Shown here: positions 1-10,843 of the stretch, one piece after another
How positions within the stretch are numbered: the first letter of the stretch is position 1
Layout: the number at the start of each line of letters is the position of its first letter
Program-made: the position numbers and the translations under genes
Source of the DNA: Lithospermum erythrorhizon
Taxonomy: Eukaryota; Streptophyta; Magnoliopsida; Boraginales; Boraginaceae
DNA length: 64,000 bases
Reading direction: 5' to 3'
Assembly (NCBI GenBank): GCA_019722365.1
Contig: JADFUC010002397.1
Location: 22,417 to 86,416, forward strand
Notes under the pieces: model-generated
Databases searched by the model: none
What the model saw: the letters and a program-made list of their open reading frames with translations, nothing else
Told to the model about the DNA's origin: nothing

Positions 1-555
1 AGGAAATATCTCAAAGGGCGGGTCAGGTACTTTTTAAGTGAAAGAGAGCTGACTTCAGATCTCGCAAGTCGGGTGTGATTCCGATTGGGTCACGTCTGCC
101 ACCCATCGCTCAGCTGGCCGCATCAGATTTCTACGGTTGTCCTATTTCTCGAAGACGGCTAAGTACGCAATTATTTCTCATTCATCAACTCAAGTAGAAT
201 ATATTCCATGGCCGCAATGACTGTGGAATCGGGTGGTTAAAAGGTTTCTTACAATGTTTAGGCGTGGATCATCCTCAACCGACGGAATTGAAGTTACGAC
301 AAATGGCTTCCGCTTTTTATCCGACACGTAACCTGTTCCATGAAGGCACAAAGCACATCGAGATTGATTGTCATTTCTTGAGGGATGCTATTCTGGAGAG
401 AACCATTCGGAGCACTCATGTGTCTACTACTCATCAATTGGCAGATATTTTTACTCAGGCTCTTGGAAAGAAAAAATTTGTGTTCTTACTTCGCAAGTTG
501 GGCATTCATGATCTTCACGCCCAACGCGGTGAGCCAGATAAAGTAGCATCCTAAG
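1..555 (+). pseudogene. Ty1/copia RNase H, C-terminal end of pol
   Basis: This is the 3' end of a copia polyprotein, covering RNase H, the domain that degrades the RNA strand of the RNA:DNA hybrid during reverse transcription. An open stretch at 264-554 carries FHEGTKHIEIDCHFLRD, then HVSTTHQLADIFTQALGKK and LGIHDLHA, the invariant closing block of plant copia pol. Upstream in another frame are the remnants DSDW (about 90-103), then SHSSTQVEY (about 177-208), which correspond to the family motifs DxDWA and SSxEAEY. At least two frameshifts and in-frame stops separate these blocks, so it is inactive. The start of the element lies outside the window. The lineage below copia level is uncertain. 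Confidence 0.9.
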
Positions 556-556
556 A

Positions 557-712
557 TGTATTTTATTGTGTATTATATTCACATTGTTATTGGCTCATTG
601 TTATGGGCTTATGTTATAGATAGCCTATTAGGTCATTATACATGACAGATATATATTGTAATTATATTAACATCATAATCAATTCAGAGACAATCACATT
701 TTACACAATTAC
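557..712 (+). repeat. probable 3' LTR of the copia fragment
   Basis: The segment follows the pol stop codon directly and begins TGTATTTTATTG. It is AT-rich and contains an ATATATATTGTAATTAT stretch like the TATA/polyadenylation zone of short copia LTRs. The right end is set near a CA dinucleotide and is approximate. No matching 5' LTR is in the window, so the call rests on position and composition only. Confidence 0.45.
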
Positions 713-1139
713 AAAGATTGGGATATATAGCTGGGGTTCCAACGGTTCGATTTCATTTTGAACCGAACTCGTAACCGAACCGACATACCCGGGTTCCTTC
801 CAATCATCGATAAATCTATGGTTCCGGGAGAGGTTCCGATCTCCATAGGTTCAACGTCTCCGCTCATTTTCTGCCGATTTCTGGATTTTGCTCCAAACTT
901 GTGAAAAATTTATCCAACTTTAGAAAAATTACAATCGAATCCCAAAATTCCACCCCTCAAATTCCCCATACAATAATATAGATTCAAGACAAGCAAAAAA
1001 TGTTTGAGAACATATTGCAAAAAGAAACCCCATAAAAGATTATTGAATATTATAGCTTAAAATCCCATAAAGATTGAAACTTTAATATAAACAATACCTA
1101 AACATGATTATACGGGCGAATTCACTCAAATCTGTACCA
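713..1139. other. intergenic; GGTTC/GAACC-rich patch then AT-rich DNA
   Basis: From about 735 to 870 the DNA is dense in short GGTTCC, GGTTCG and GAACCG words on both strands, a composition seen in decayed plant DNA transposons such as hAT derivatives. No terminal repeats or target duplications could be defined. The remainder to 1139 is AT-rich without an ORF or recognisable motif. Confidence 0.3.
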
Positions 1140-1580
1140 CTATGTATTTTGCTAATGCTATATCAAAAACGCCACATAAATGTCGTATTAGCTAAAATGC
1201 CACGTTTATATGGCGAAATCAAAACGCCATCTATTGTGCACGTATTTAATATCATAACGCCGTAGACATGTCGCTACTGAAAATACTAAGACGACGATAT
1301 GATTACTAAACGTCACTTACTGCCCGATCGGGCTATAACCACCATATAAACGTGGCAATTGACCTTAACACCCGACCTAGAAAACGCGTTAATATGCATG
1401 TGAAAATTTAATGAAACACTTCACCCTAATTAAAGAAATTCACTTAATATTAATATAATTAAAATTTCTACCACATACTCAAACACGCTTTAATTAAGGA
1501 AACACGCTTAAGTAGCGAAACACACTTAATATTAATATAATTAAATTTGGCAAAACGTGGCAAAAATGTCACACAATAAA
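1140..1580. repeat. AT-rich segment with scattered palindromic GCCAC/TGTCG-type motifs
   Basis: Short words built on ACGCCAC-ATAAA-TGTCG recur about five times in both orientations: near 1165, 1197, 1222, 1255 and 1552 (AACGTGGC, then ATGTCAC). Spaced inverted words of this kind are typical of the subterminal regions of CACTA-like DNA transposons, but no CACTA terminus is seen. The same word type returns right of E1 (about 10660) and right of E2 (19240 onward), suggesting one older repeat interrupted by both retrotransposons. That link is an inference. Confidence 0.4.
1576..1580. repeat. target site duplication of E1, left copy (ATAAA)
   Basis: ATAAA here matches ATAAA at 10651-10655, exactly outside the two LTR ends of E1. 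Five base pairs is the normal Ty3/gypsy target duplication. Confidence 0.8.
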
Positions 1581-4388
1581 CGGGGACGACCTCGCCTGTG
1601 CCCGCCTCGGTGCTGGTAGCTCATTAAAATCCCGAACACCGTAGTCACTAAACCGATGGACGACTCACTTAAAACACAATTGCTTCATCCAAAAAATGTG
1701 ATCACAATTAAGTTTCCAAATCAAACATGTAAAATATATAATCCATCACCGATATCGAAACGACAAACCCATATATATATATACACAACATATCCCAAAA
1801 ATAAAGTAACGCCGCAAGCCTACAAATGTGATGATACGACCGATCCCGAATACAAAACGACAATGTACCGACCAGGCTAAAGTTTCAAAAGGAAAAATAC
1901 AACAATCAAAACTGGTTGACAACACATCAAAATCGGGACGCGGATCCTCTCGCCACCCGACGCTCACCTAAATCTACCTCTGAATAAAACTCTCAACAAA
2001 TTTCTGCCTAACCGGGCCGTCTTCATTAACCCGGCACAAATGAAATGCCGCCAACGCGGTGGGCGTAAGCCGCGAGGCTTGTTAAACTTTAACATGCGGG
2101 TGAACTTACCATACCTTTAACGAAATAATCAATAATATAATAGCCAAATATGAATAAAATACATATATCCAGACTACCTAAAAAGGCTCATACAACATAA
2201 TTCGTTATAGGAAATCTCGCATATAATACATAAAGATATAATAGAAGGTTCAAAGAAGCACAATTTCGTAAAGAAATCAATAGACTCCAAGAACGACTAA
2301 AACTCTAGTCATCAAACCCTCCTATCTCATATCCCCACCAAGATACCATCCTCTAACGCTGCATATACTCAACTGCCTACCCGCTAGAACGGGACTAATC
2401 AATAATCACCTCGCGACTTATAATGGGCAAGATAAGGCCAAACCGCACTTATACACAAAGTATAAGCATACAATCGCACTTTATACACAAAGTATAAGGC
2501 ACGCTGCACTCATACACTCCAGCATGTGCGCACACCGCCCGATACACTAAGATGCACCCGCCTGTACACTAAGTATATGCACACCGCACGCCATATACCG
2601 TGCATAGGCCACATCGACAATGCACACAAAGAAAGTGATCAAAGACTCATACCGCTCTTATACCCCCGAAGCATAAGGCCAAACCGCACGCTATACCGCA
2701 GATAGTGGGCCACACCGACAACGCATAAAGAAAGTCGATCAAAAGCAGAAGTTACACCGCCTCTTATACCGGTTATAAGTGCCAAACCGCACGCTATACC
2801 GTGAAGATAGGCCAATAAATACACATATCCTCGGCAAGGAAGGAGAGTCACCTAATCCTCAGAATCCCAACTATAGGTCACCTCCTCGATACTCACCCCA
2901 AGTCATAGATAACTCTAACCATCACCTCTCAATAACCAAATATAATTTACCCCAAACAACATCCAAGCACACAACATCTCACAACTAAGTCAAACACACC
3001 GCCAAGACCACAGAAATCATAAGCTACGACAAGCCACAGAAATCATGTCACTGCATATGCCATTTAAATCGTGGAATATAAGTCAGAGTCTGCCATTTAC
3101 CCTGCCAATCTTCAACGCCTAATATAATATAATCACATAATCATATAACAATTACATGTATATCATTCTACTAATTAATAAATGATTAATGAGTATCATT
3201 CTCACATAACTTATATCATAATAACATGTATATCATTCTCACATAATCATATCACAACAAATAATGCTCACACACCCCAAAGAAGACGTAAAGTAACACC
3301 CATGTAGATAAGATCACCCTCCGCTAGCTACCGCAAACCTTCGCGAAAAACAATCAAAGTAACCGCTCTTTCCACGATCAACGCTAAACAACACCCGTAA
3401 AGTATAATCAAGCACCTACTACTATACCGGCGCTCTAAGATACATAACCAACCTGGGAGAACTATCTCTAAATGTTTCCAATACTTACTCTGGATAAACT
3501 ATCTAATTATAATCCCACTGACAACCTAATCGATTCCCCGCTTAAATTCCATCTTATCACTTTCTCATTACAACTCTAATTTATGTTATTCTAACTAATC
3601 ATCAAGTCCATAATAATAATCTATAATTCGAAATATCACTTTATAACTCAACCTGAATTTACACTTTTTCAACATACACTTTAATCAATTTTAAATCACC
3701 AATTTAACATCATAACAACTATATTGTATGTCCCATAGAACTCTCCTACATATTTAGAGTCTTATAAAAATATCCACATAAAAAGTCAACCGAAACCTAA
3801 AAGTCAACTCGACCATAACGTCCTCAAACGATCTCTAAATCACGAATTCATCACTCAAATACGCTCACGTAACCCATAACCAACTAAGATTATCATAAAA
3901 TCCAATTATGGAAAATAACTATAAGTCAAAACCTAAGAAATATCTCAAAGACTCGAAATTTCTTACCTTAACTCAAGAGACCCATTTGTATTAACAATAT
4001 TCTACAACCGATCTCTGAAGTTCAGCGACAATCGAAAAGAGAAATGGAAAATGAAATTTTTAAGGGGAGGTGAATATTTCTGGCCATAGCATGAAAAGAT
4101 GACGGTTGTTTGAGCAATGATGATGTGGCATAAGCAAATACTCGTATATTTAAAAACTCTCTAGCCTCCCGCCTTTGGCTTTAATTTCTCCGCTTATCGC
4201 ATTTTAAATTTCCACGAACCCGATTCCAAAGATAAAATATTCCATGGCAAAACTACTAAATTATAAATAATTCGGCTAAAAATTTTACGAAATAATAAGG
4301 ATCCATCGATATTAATTAAAATATCCCTGTCCCACCGCCGACTAAAAATTTAAATTTTTTTTTTTTTTTTCAGAACGCCGTTATTACA
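1581..4388 (-). repeat. E1 3' LTR (left)
   Basis: It pairs with 7837-10650; both share long blocks such as TAAAAACACAATTGCTTCATC near 1670 and 7930. On the minus strand it starts at 4388 with TGTAATAACGGCG, preceded by a weak purine tract, and ends at 1581 with a degraded form of GGCGGGTCGTTACA. It carries a minisatellite (2440-2850) and a poly-T run of about 18 bases at 4353-4370. Numerous small indels and blocks of poor match separate it from its partner. Confidence 0.85.
2440..2850 (-). repeat. palindromic TATAC/GTATA minisatellite in E1 3' LTR
   Basis: Irregular tandem units of about 26-35 bp are built around TTATACACAAAGTATAAG and CCGCACGCTATACCG. Each unit holds a short inverted repeat (CTTATAC, 3-5 bases, GTATAAG). 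Counterparts occur at the equivalent place in all six Tekay-like LTRs of the window. Confidence 0.75.
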
Positions 4389-4660
4389 ATCTACCTAATC
4401 TAATAAAATACCCTCGCTGACTTCAAATTTAACAACCTCAAACAACTGGCAGAACAATATAATAACACAAAATCAAATATCACACAAAATAAAAGCAATA
4501 CTAACTCTACTCGGCCAACCGTGAAACTGATCCTCACCCCACTTCACATCCCTACCGATAACCCGCAGTCATTCAAATAAATTCAAGATTCAATCCACAA
4601 GCACTAGTTTAACCTCCCATATGGGCGAAAATCTCCGTCAAGCAATTTACATCAAACCAA
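4389..4660 (-). other. E1 3' non-coding tail; integrase absent
   Basis: Read on the minus strand, the sequence leaves the RNase H/integrase border, passes a stretch resembling the E2 3' tail (a GAGTTAGTATTG word, then a TGATATTTGATTTTGTG-like block) and reaches the LTR. E3 has about 1.4 kb of integrase and chromodomain between these two points. A deletion is therefore inferred near 4560-4620. Confidence 0.6.
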
Positions 4661-5300
4661 CTCCCAAATTATTTCATCTCTCTCCGGGTCCTTTTCTGAT
4701 TTTCTGACTCAAGCAGCATCGCCTACTACATTTGCCTTCCCCTGGGGCGGTACTCAATAGTCAAGTCATAATCACCGATGAACTCCCATCCACGCCCTCC
4801 GCCACAAATTCAAATCTCCAAGGCCGGAAGATATTTCAAACTCTCATGATCAAGAAAATCTAGCATTTAACCCCATACGTATAATGTCTTCACAACTTCA
4901 ACGCAGCATTCATCGCCACCAGCCTGGAAGATCAGCTGGTCGGATAGTTCTTCCGTGGTTTCTCAACTGGCTGGAAGCATAGTACTGCCAATCCCATTCT
5001 CGCAGACGTAACACACCTCACAATCGATACGGCATCACTATAATCACGTGAGCCCTCGTAACCGTGACGGTATCACAACACCGGTTCTGCTCAACTTCCC
5101 CTTTAATACCCAAAACAATCCTCAATCATCATCCCAAATAAACGGAACCTCTTTTCCGTCAACCCGGTCAATGGCGCCGCAATCAAGGAAAAGTCCATGA
5201 TGGAATTCTAATAACCAAATAACTCCAAGAAACTCCTAACCTCACCACACTTCAAGGGACTTCCACTGTTCACAACCTCCACCTTCCGTGGATAAAAATA
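4660..5300 (-). pseudogene. E1 pol: RNase H domain
   Basis: Ty3/gypsy RNase H on the minus strand in several frames. Recognisable blocks, in order of translation: EVRSFLEL then DFSLIAAPLT near 5170-5260 (the connection after RT); YSDAS and GCV near 5030-5070; a TLYVWG.MLDF.DHESLKYL block near 4850-4920, matching the family motif [10 protein letters not shown]; and GKANVV near 4730. It would degrade template RNA during reverse transcription. Frameshifts occur within and between blocks, so it is not functional. Nothing of the integrase that normally follows was found. Confidence 0.8.
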
Positions 5301-6115
5301 ATTCTCGCCCGAAATAAATAATGCATCTGTGAATCGCACTTTCGCCAACCATAACTCACATTTGGAAAACTGCATACAACCGGTGTCGCCTCAAGGTCTC
5401 AACACAATCCGCAAATGCCTCTCATGTTCCTTCTCCCAATTAGAAATATATCGTAATATCATTAATGAATACCACCACAACCTATCCAGATACTCCCCGA
5501 ACAATCTTTGCTCATCAAATCCATCATGCCGCTTCTAAGTGCATTTGTCAATCCAAATGGCATCACTATAAACTCATAATGCCCATAACGAGATCTGTAA
5601 AGCCATTTCGAATATCTCGCTGACCTCAACCGATGATAAATCTCGCATCGCAAATCAATCTTCGAGAACACCTTGGCATCCTTCAAATGGACATCAAACA
5701 AATCACACTGGGAAATAGGTTTCGTACTTAATGGTCACTTATTCAACGCCTATAGTCACCTTAAAATTTCACCGAACCATCCTTCTTTTTCACAAACAAC
5801 ATCAAGCACTCTACGTATACACTTCGGGTCCGATTTAATCCCTTGTCCAACAACCTCAGAATCGAGTCCGCACCTCGCACTGGTTGCTCATCCTCAGCAC
5901 GTGGAAGAGAAATTGGTGCCGTACTGTAGCCAACCTCAATAGCAAATTTGACCTCCTTTCCGGTGGCAAACTCCTGCAAGCTCTCGTGAAAACATCCCTT
6001 GAACTCTCTAACAACCCGCACATCTCGGTCTGTTTCTCTATTCAAACAATCACATATCCCAAAACCTAATACACCCTTTTCCGAATCAATCTCTCTAAAT
6101 TTCGTAAGCATTTAC
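5301..6115 (-). pseudogene. E1 pol: reverse transcriptase domain
   Basis: Minus-strand RT of Ty3/gypsy Tekay type. An open stretch at 5761-6111 reads VREFKGCFHESLQEF, later YSTAPISLPR, then LLDKGLNR and LFVKKKDGSVKF, which is the N-terminal RT block. A second open stretch at 5462-5701 reads [10 protein letters not shown] then [17 protein letters not shown], the palm motif region. The catalytic YVDD/FIDD block that should follow is lost in a degraded stretch with stops. Length and order fit the family, but it is inactive. Confidence 0.88.
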
Positions 6116-6480
6116 ATAAAACTCAAGGCATAATCTTTCTGCCTCCCACAAATCGGATATCTAGTCTTCCCAACGCACAAAAGTAATCTCTTTCTCCGAT
6201 GGCACCAATAAATGCACGATGTTTTCCCAACCAATCCATACCCAAAGTATAAGGCCAAAATCTAAAGCTCAAATGGAAGTAAATCAATGCACAACAACCG
6301 ACTCACCAACAATCAAAGCGATGCCTCTATATACCAATCTAACCACAACCGACTCCCTACGCGTGTCATTATCTCAAGGATAGCAAAGGCACACCACATA
6401 ATGTATGCGTAAATAAAACTCCGAGAAAACAAAAGTTAACGCTGTGAGCCCTTAATCAAACAACACTCGGCCTCACATCA
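6116..6480 (-). pseudogene. E1 pol: aspartic protease to RT linker
   Basis: On the minus strand a LGMDWLGK block lies at about 6218-6246. It corresponds to the family motif ILGMDWL near the end of the gypsy protease, the enzyme that cleaves the gag-pol precursor. The DSG active-site motif is not readable. Frames are broken on both sides. Confidence 0.65.
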
Positions 6481-7816
6481 TGCCGTAAATAATGTACCGC
6501 TACCACTGGGGTATCCCCGCGCCTCCCCGACGCGTAATGCCACGACTGCCTCGACTGCCTCCGTCAAAGCCGCTACCTACTCACCTCCGAGATCCTACAG
6601 CCTCCATCCTCGGCCTCCACGGCCAATCGACCACCACGACTTTCGATAATCGCCTCCGACAGCCGAATCAGGCCGAAGCTCCCTCCGGTGCTCGGGGACA
6701 CCTCTTCGCCAAATATCCCGGGCCGGCATCGACAAGATAAGCACCACCCTCTCCCGCAATCCGCCGCTCGTGCCTACCGACCAATAACGTAACAACGGAT
6801 TCTCCTCGACCCCCTAAGTACTCTGCCTGATTCTGCCACTGATCTCTTGTGCCTCACCGCAGGAGTAGTAAGATAACTCGGCGGACCGCCTGAAAGACTG
6901 CCGACTCGCCTGTGACGACTACTGGGTCCGTCCACCTCTCAATCCTTGTTGTATGTCCACTCTAACAGAAAGTCTCGTGCCCGACTCTCCTCGATCTACT
7001 CGCCTCCGGCTCGCTAACTCCATTTCCATCTTCAGGTCAGCATTCCTCACAGCACGGAAACTAGTAAACTCCATCACAGATTCAGCGACGATTTCCCACG
7101 CCAATCCATCCCCCGAATCTAGTTGATCCTTCTTCGCCTCTAACGATAAAGAAGTGGCTCGCACAAATCAATCGAACTTCCTCTCTGCATCTCCAATCGA
7201 CCTCAAACCCCGTCAACGAACTTCCAAGGCTCCACTGGGGTCTCCACACTAATTCTCCCAAGAGCTCAACAACCTCCTAGGAAATACTTAACCCTCTCTC
7301 AAGTAGCCGAGATGCACTCAAGTTCTCCCACCCTACGGGCACCCCGTGAAGTCTATGGGCAGCAAACTTCACTCTCATCTCGCCCACAATCCCCATCGGC
7401 AAATCACCTCTAGTGTCCCTGATGAACTCACAAATACTCGGGCGAACCTCCTAAAAACTTCAAAGTGGATCCCTTCGAACCGATCAAACAACTTGCTCGA
7501 ATTCAACCCCTCGCCGTCACCCACTGAGCATCTTACACTCTACTCACGAGGTCTACCTCAACCTCCCCAACACGCTCAAGATCGCACCTCCGGACCCCGC
7601 CGGTCCACGCTATACTCATCGACATCTATACCCCTACCACTGCCTCCTCCGGGGCCCCTACACCGTACCCCTGCCTCTACCTCGCCCACGCACTCGACGG
7701 CATCCTCAATGCCTATGCAACAAAAGAAAAGACACGTACTTATACAAAAAGACACCACCTCCTCGACTAAAGAAAACAAGTAGTATCACAACCACAATGT
7801 GATACCCAAGAATCAA
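6481..7816 (-). pseudogene. E1 gag region, degraded
   Basis: By position, between primer site and protease, this is gag, the capsid/nucleocapsid precursor. The minus strand shows only weak similarity to the retrotransposon gag fold (a YFLG-like word near 7270-7290 and charged helical stretches at 6919-7164). The open stretches are short. No intact zinc knuckle could be read with confidence. Plus-strand ORFs here, rich in Pro/Ser/Thr, are antisense shadows of the GC-rich gag DNA. Confidence 0.5.
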
Positions 7817-7820
7817 ACCT

Positions 7821-7834
7821 AAGCTCGATAATTA
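7821..7834 (-). other. E1 primer binding site, degraded
   Basis: On the minus strand TAATTATCGAGCTT follows the 5' LTR, and it continues like E2 (ATCGAGCTTAGGTTT). It is a decayed form of TGGTATCAGAGC, which pairs with initiator Met-tRNA. It marks the start of minus-strand DNA synthesis. Confidence 0.6.
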
Positions 7835-7836
7835 AA

Positions 7837-10650
7837 ATCAGAACGATCTCCCAGTCGGCCTTCGCCTGAAAGTAGAGCCACAAATCCTAACACCGTAGCC
7901 ACCAAACCGGATGGATCTACCTGGGCTTAAAAACACAATTGCTTCATCCAAAAATGCTATCACAATTAAGTTTCCCAAATCAAAATACTTGCATTAGCAT
8001 CCATCACCGAGATATCGAAACGACAAATTATTATATATATTAATAACATATCTCAGGAGCTGCCGGCAAGCCTACAACAGATGATGAGTCAAGATTTGCA
8101 TCCCTCGAATACAATGAGAATGTTCTTGGCTAAGGCTAAAAGCTTCAAAAGGAAATATTAACATCAAATGCTGACAAATACATCAAAATCGCATCACAGA
8201 TCTCTGCCACTGACGCCAGCCACTGAAAACTTCAAACAAATTGCTCAATCGGCCGTCATTAACCCCGCACAAACGAAATGCCGCCCCAACGAAGTAATGA
8301 AGTCACAGACTGGTTTTAAACTGAATACGTGGGCGAACTTACCATACTAACGGCAGTCAATCATCATTATAATAGTCAAATACGAACAAATATTTCCAGA
8401 CTACCTAAAAAGCGTCATACAACATAATTACAGAAATCTCTTTACATAATACATGAAGATATAATGGATATTTAAAGAAGTTAACAAGGTTTTAAAGAAC
8501 ATTAGATTTCAACAACGACTAAAAACCCCAGTCATCAAACCTCCCATCTCTCATATCCCCACCAAGATACCATCCTCTAACGCGCATATACTCAACTGCC
8601 TACCTCGTTATGAACGGACTAATCAATATTACCTCAAGATCTTTATACGGCAAAGATAAGTGCCAAAACCGCATTCTATACACAAAAGATACAAGACACC
8701 GCACTTATACACAAAGTATAAGGCACATCGCACTCATACACTCAAGATATGCACACCGCTCTTATACACTAAGTATATGCACACCGCTCTTATACACTGG
8801 GTGGTATGCACACCGCCTTATAATACTAAGTATAAGGCACACCCATCAAACCGTAGTGATAGCCACACCACAATGCACACAAAGAAAGTGATCAAAAAGA
8901 CTCATACCGCTTTATATCAAGTATAAGGGCCAAACCAAGCACGCTATACCCAGAAGATGTGGGCCACACCGACAACGCATTACAAAGCGATCAAAAGAGA
9001 GTCATACCGCCTTATACCAAGATAAGGCCAAACCGCACGCTATACCGTAGTGATAGGCCAATAATACGCCACATATCTCCGTAGCGAAGCGAGAGAGTCA
9101 CCTAATCCCTGCATCCCAACTATAGACCTCCTCGATACTCAAGTCACCTCAGTATAGATAACTCCCTAACCATCACCTCTTCACACAACCAAATACTCTA
9201 CTCCCAAACAATATCCACAATACGCCTAAAACATCTCACAATCAGAACTCAAACACAATCGCTAACAAGGCCATTGTAAATCATAAGTACGAAGGCCACA
9301 TAAATATAAGTCGGGAGTTCAAGCTATTACTTACCTCTTGCTAATCTTTCAACGCCTACATAATATAATCACATAATCATATAACAATTATACGTATATC
9401 ATTCTCACGTAATCAATATAACACAACGACATGTATATCATTCCTACATAATCATATCATAATAACATGTATATCATTCTACATAATCATATCACAATAA
9501 CATGTTCACACAATTTAAAGCAAGTACGTAAAGTAACACCCGTGACAAGGGCAATTTCACCGCTAGCTACCTGAAACCTTCGCGAAAACAATCAAAGTAA
9601 CTCCGCTCTTTTCCATTTATCAATGCCTAAACAACACCCGAAAGTATAATCAAGACCTTACTACTATACCGGGCGTTTCTAGAGATACATATAACCAACT
9701 CTGTGGGAACTATCTCTAAAGAGTCTAACATGATTTTGATAAACTATCGAATTATAATCCCATCTGACACAACACACCGATTCACCGCTAAATTCCATCT
9801 TATCACTTTCTCATTACAAATTGACTTATGTTATTCTAACTAACTATCAAGTCCATAATTAAATAATCTATAATTCAAATATCACTTTATAACTCAACTT
9901 GAATTTTCACTTTTCAACATAACACCCTTTAATCAATTTTAAATCACCAATTTAACATCATAACAACTATAATAAGGTCCCAATATAACCTCCTACACAT
10001 TTAAAGTCTTATAACAACATCCATATAAAAAGTCAACAAAAACCTAAAAAGTCAACTCGACTATAACGTCCTCAAACGATCTCTAAATCACGAATTCATC
10101 ACTCAAATACGCCACAGAACACATAACCAACTAAGATTTATCATAAAATTCAATTATGGAAAAGTCAACTAAAAGTCATCCATGTCAAAACTCCAAGAAA
10201 TATCTCTCGAAGACTTGAAATTTCTTACCTTAACTCAAGTTGAAATTAATACTGGGAGAAATAATATTCTACAACCCATCTCTTAGCTGAGTTTACAATC
10301 GAAGCAGAAATGGAAAATGAAATTTTTAAGTGGGGGGGTAACATTTCGCCATAGCATGAAAAGATGCTGATGATGGTTGCTTGATAAATGATTACGCAAG
10401 ATAAGCACGACTAGATATTTAAAAACTCGAGTCCTGCTCTTGGCTTAAGTAATTTCTCCGCTTATCGCATTTCAAATCTCCACTTAACCCGATTCCAAAG
10501 ATAAAATATTCCACGCAAAACTACTAAATGAGAAATGTAATTCGCTCAAAAAATTTTTACGAAATAATATTATCATCGTAGATTATTTAAAATATCCCCT
10601 GTCCCACCGACCGAAAATTTAATTTTTTTTTTTTCTAACGGGTTATTACA
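7837..10650 (-). repeat. E1 5' LTR (right)
   Basis: Partner of 1581-4388. On the minus strand it starts at 10650 with TGTAATAACCCG and ends beside the primer site near 7837. The minisatellite is at 8640-9060 and a poly-T run at 10623-10634. As the 5' LTR it would hold the promoter. Position and order of all blocks match the left LTR, with many indels. Confidence 0.85.
8640..9060 (-). repeat. palindromic TATAC/GTATA minisatellite in E1 5' LTR
   Basis: Same unit as at 2440-2850: repeated CTTATACACAAAGTATAAGG with CACACCGC spacers. The unit number and spacers differ from the other LTR of the same element, showing independent change after insertion, or assembly error. Confidence 0.75.
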
Positions 10651-10655
10651 ATAAA
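10651..10655. repeat. target site duplication of E1, right copy (ATAAA)
   Basis: ATAAA immediately follows the GGTTATTACA end of E1 and matches 1576-1580. Confidence 0.8.
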
Positions 10656-10838
10656 TATAAATGTCATATATATCGAGAAATGTCATACTAATTTCATATT
10701 TCCATTTTTTATATATATATAAATATCAGAGTTTACTAAAAACACGGCATTAAACAAAACAACACTAGTTATTCTAGATTAGACAAAACAAAGATGGTTC
10801 AAGCTTAAATTGATCAATAACTTAATTTAAAAGATACA
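10656..10838. other. spacer between E1 and E2, older AT-rich repeat
   Basis: This is 183 bp of AT-rich DNA with two AAATGTCATAY words like those at 19240-20170. It appears to be the original target DNA left between the two divergent elements. No gene. Confidence 0.5.
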
Positions 10839-10843
10839 ACATT
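10839..10843. repeat. target site duplication of E2, left copy (ACATT)
   Basis: ACATT directly before TGTAATAACCC matches ACATT at 18681-18685. Confidence 0.88.

Larger units (their letters stand above)
1581..10650 (-). mobile_element. E1: Tekay-like Ty3/gypsy retrotransposon, integrase missing
   Basis: This is an LTR retrotransposon of about 9.07 kb in minus orientation. Its LTRs of about 2.81 kb begin TGTAATAACSSCG on the minus strand (a Tekay-type start), and ATAAA flanks both sides. The internal region (4389-7836) reads, on the minus strand, primer site, gag, protease, RT and RNase H. After RNase H the sequence passes into the 3' non-coding tail without any integrase or chromodomain, although E3 shows that these belong at this place. 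All frames are broken. E1 and E2 belong to one family by LTR similarity, and E3 is a relative. Confidence 0.88.

Noticed and set aside
7346..7783. 145-residue plus-strand ORF rich in Pro, Ser and Thr
   Set aside because: It is antisense to the gag region of E1, has no recognisable domain, and its length follows from local GC richness.
2440..9060. Repeat-spacer pattern resembling a CRISPR array
   Set aside because: Units are irregular, lie inside LTRs, recur at the same place in six LTRs, and the genome is plant. It is a minisatellite.
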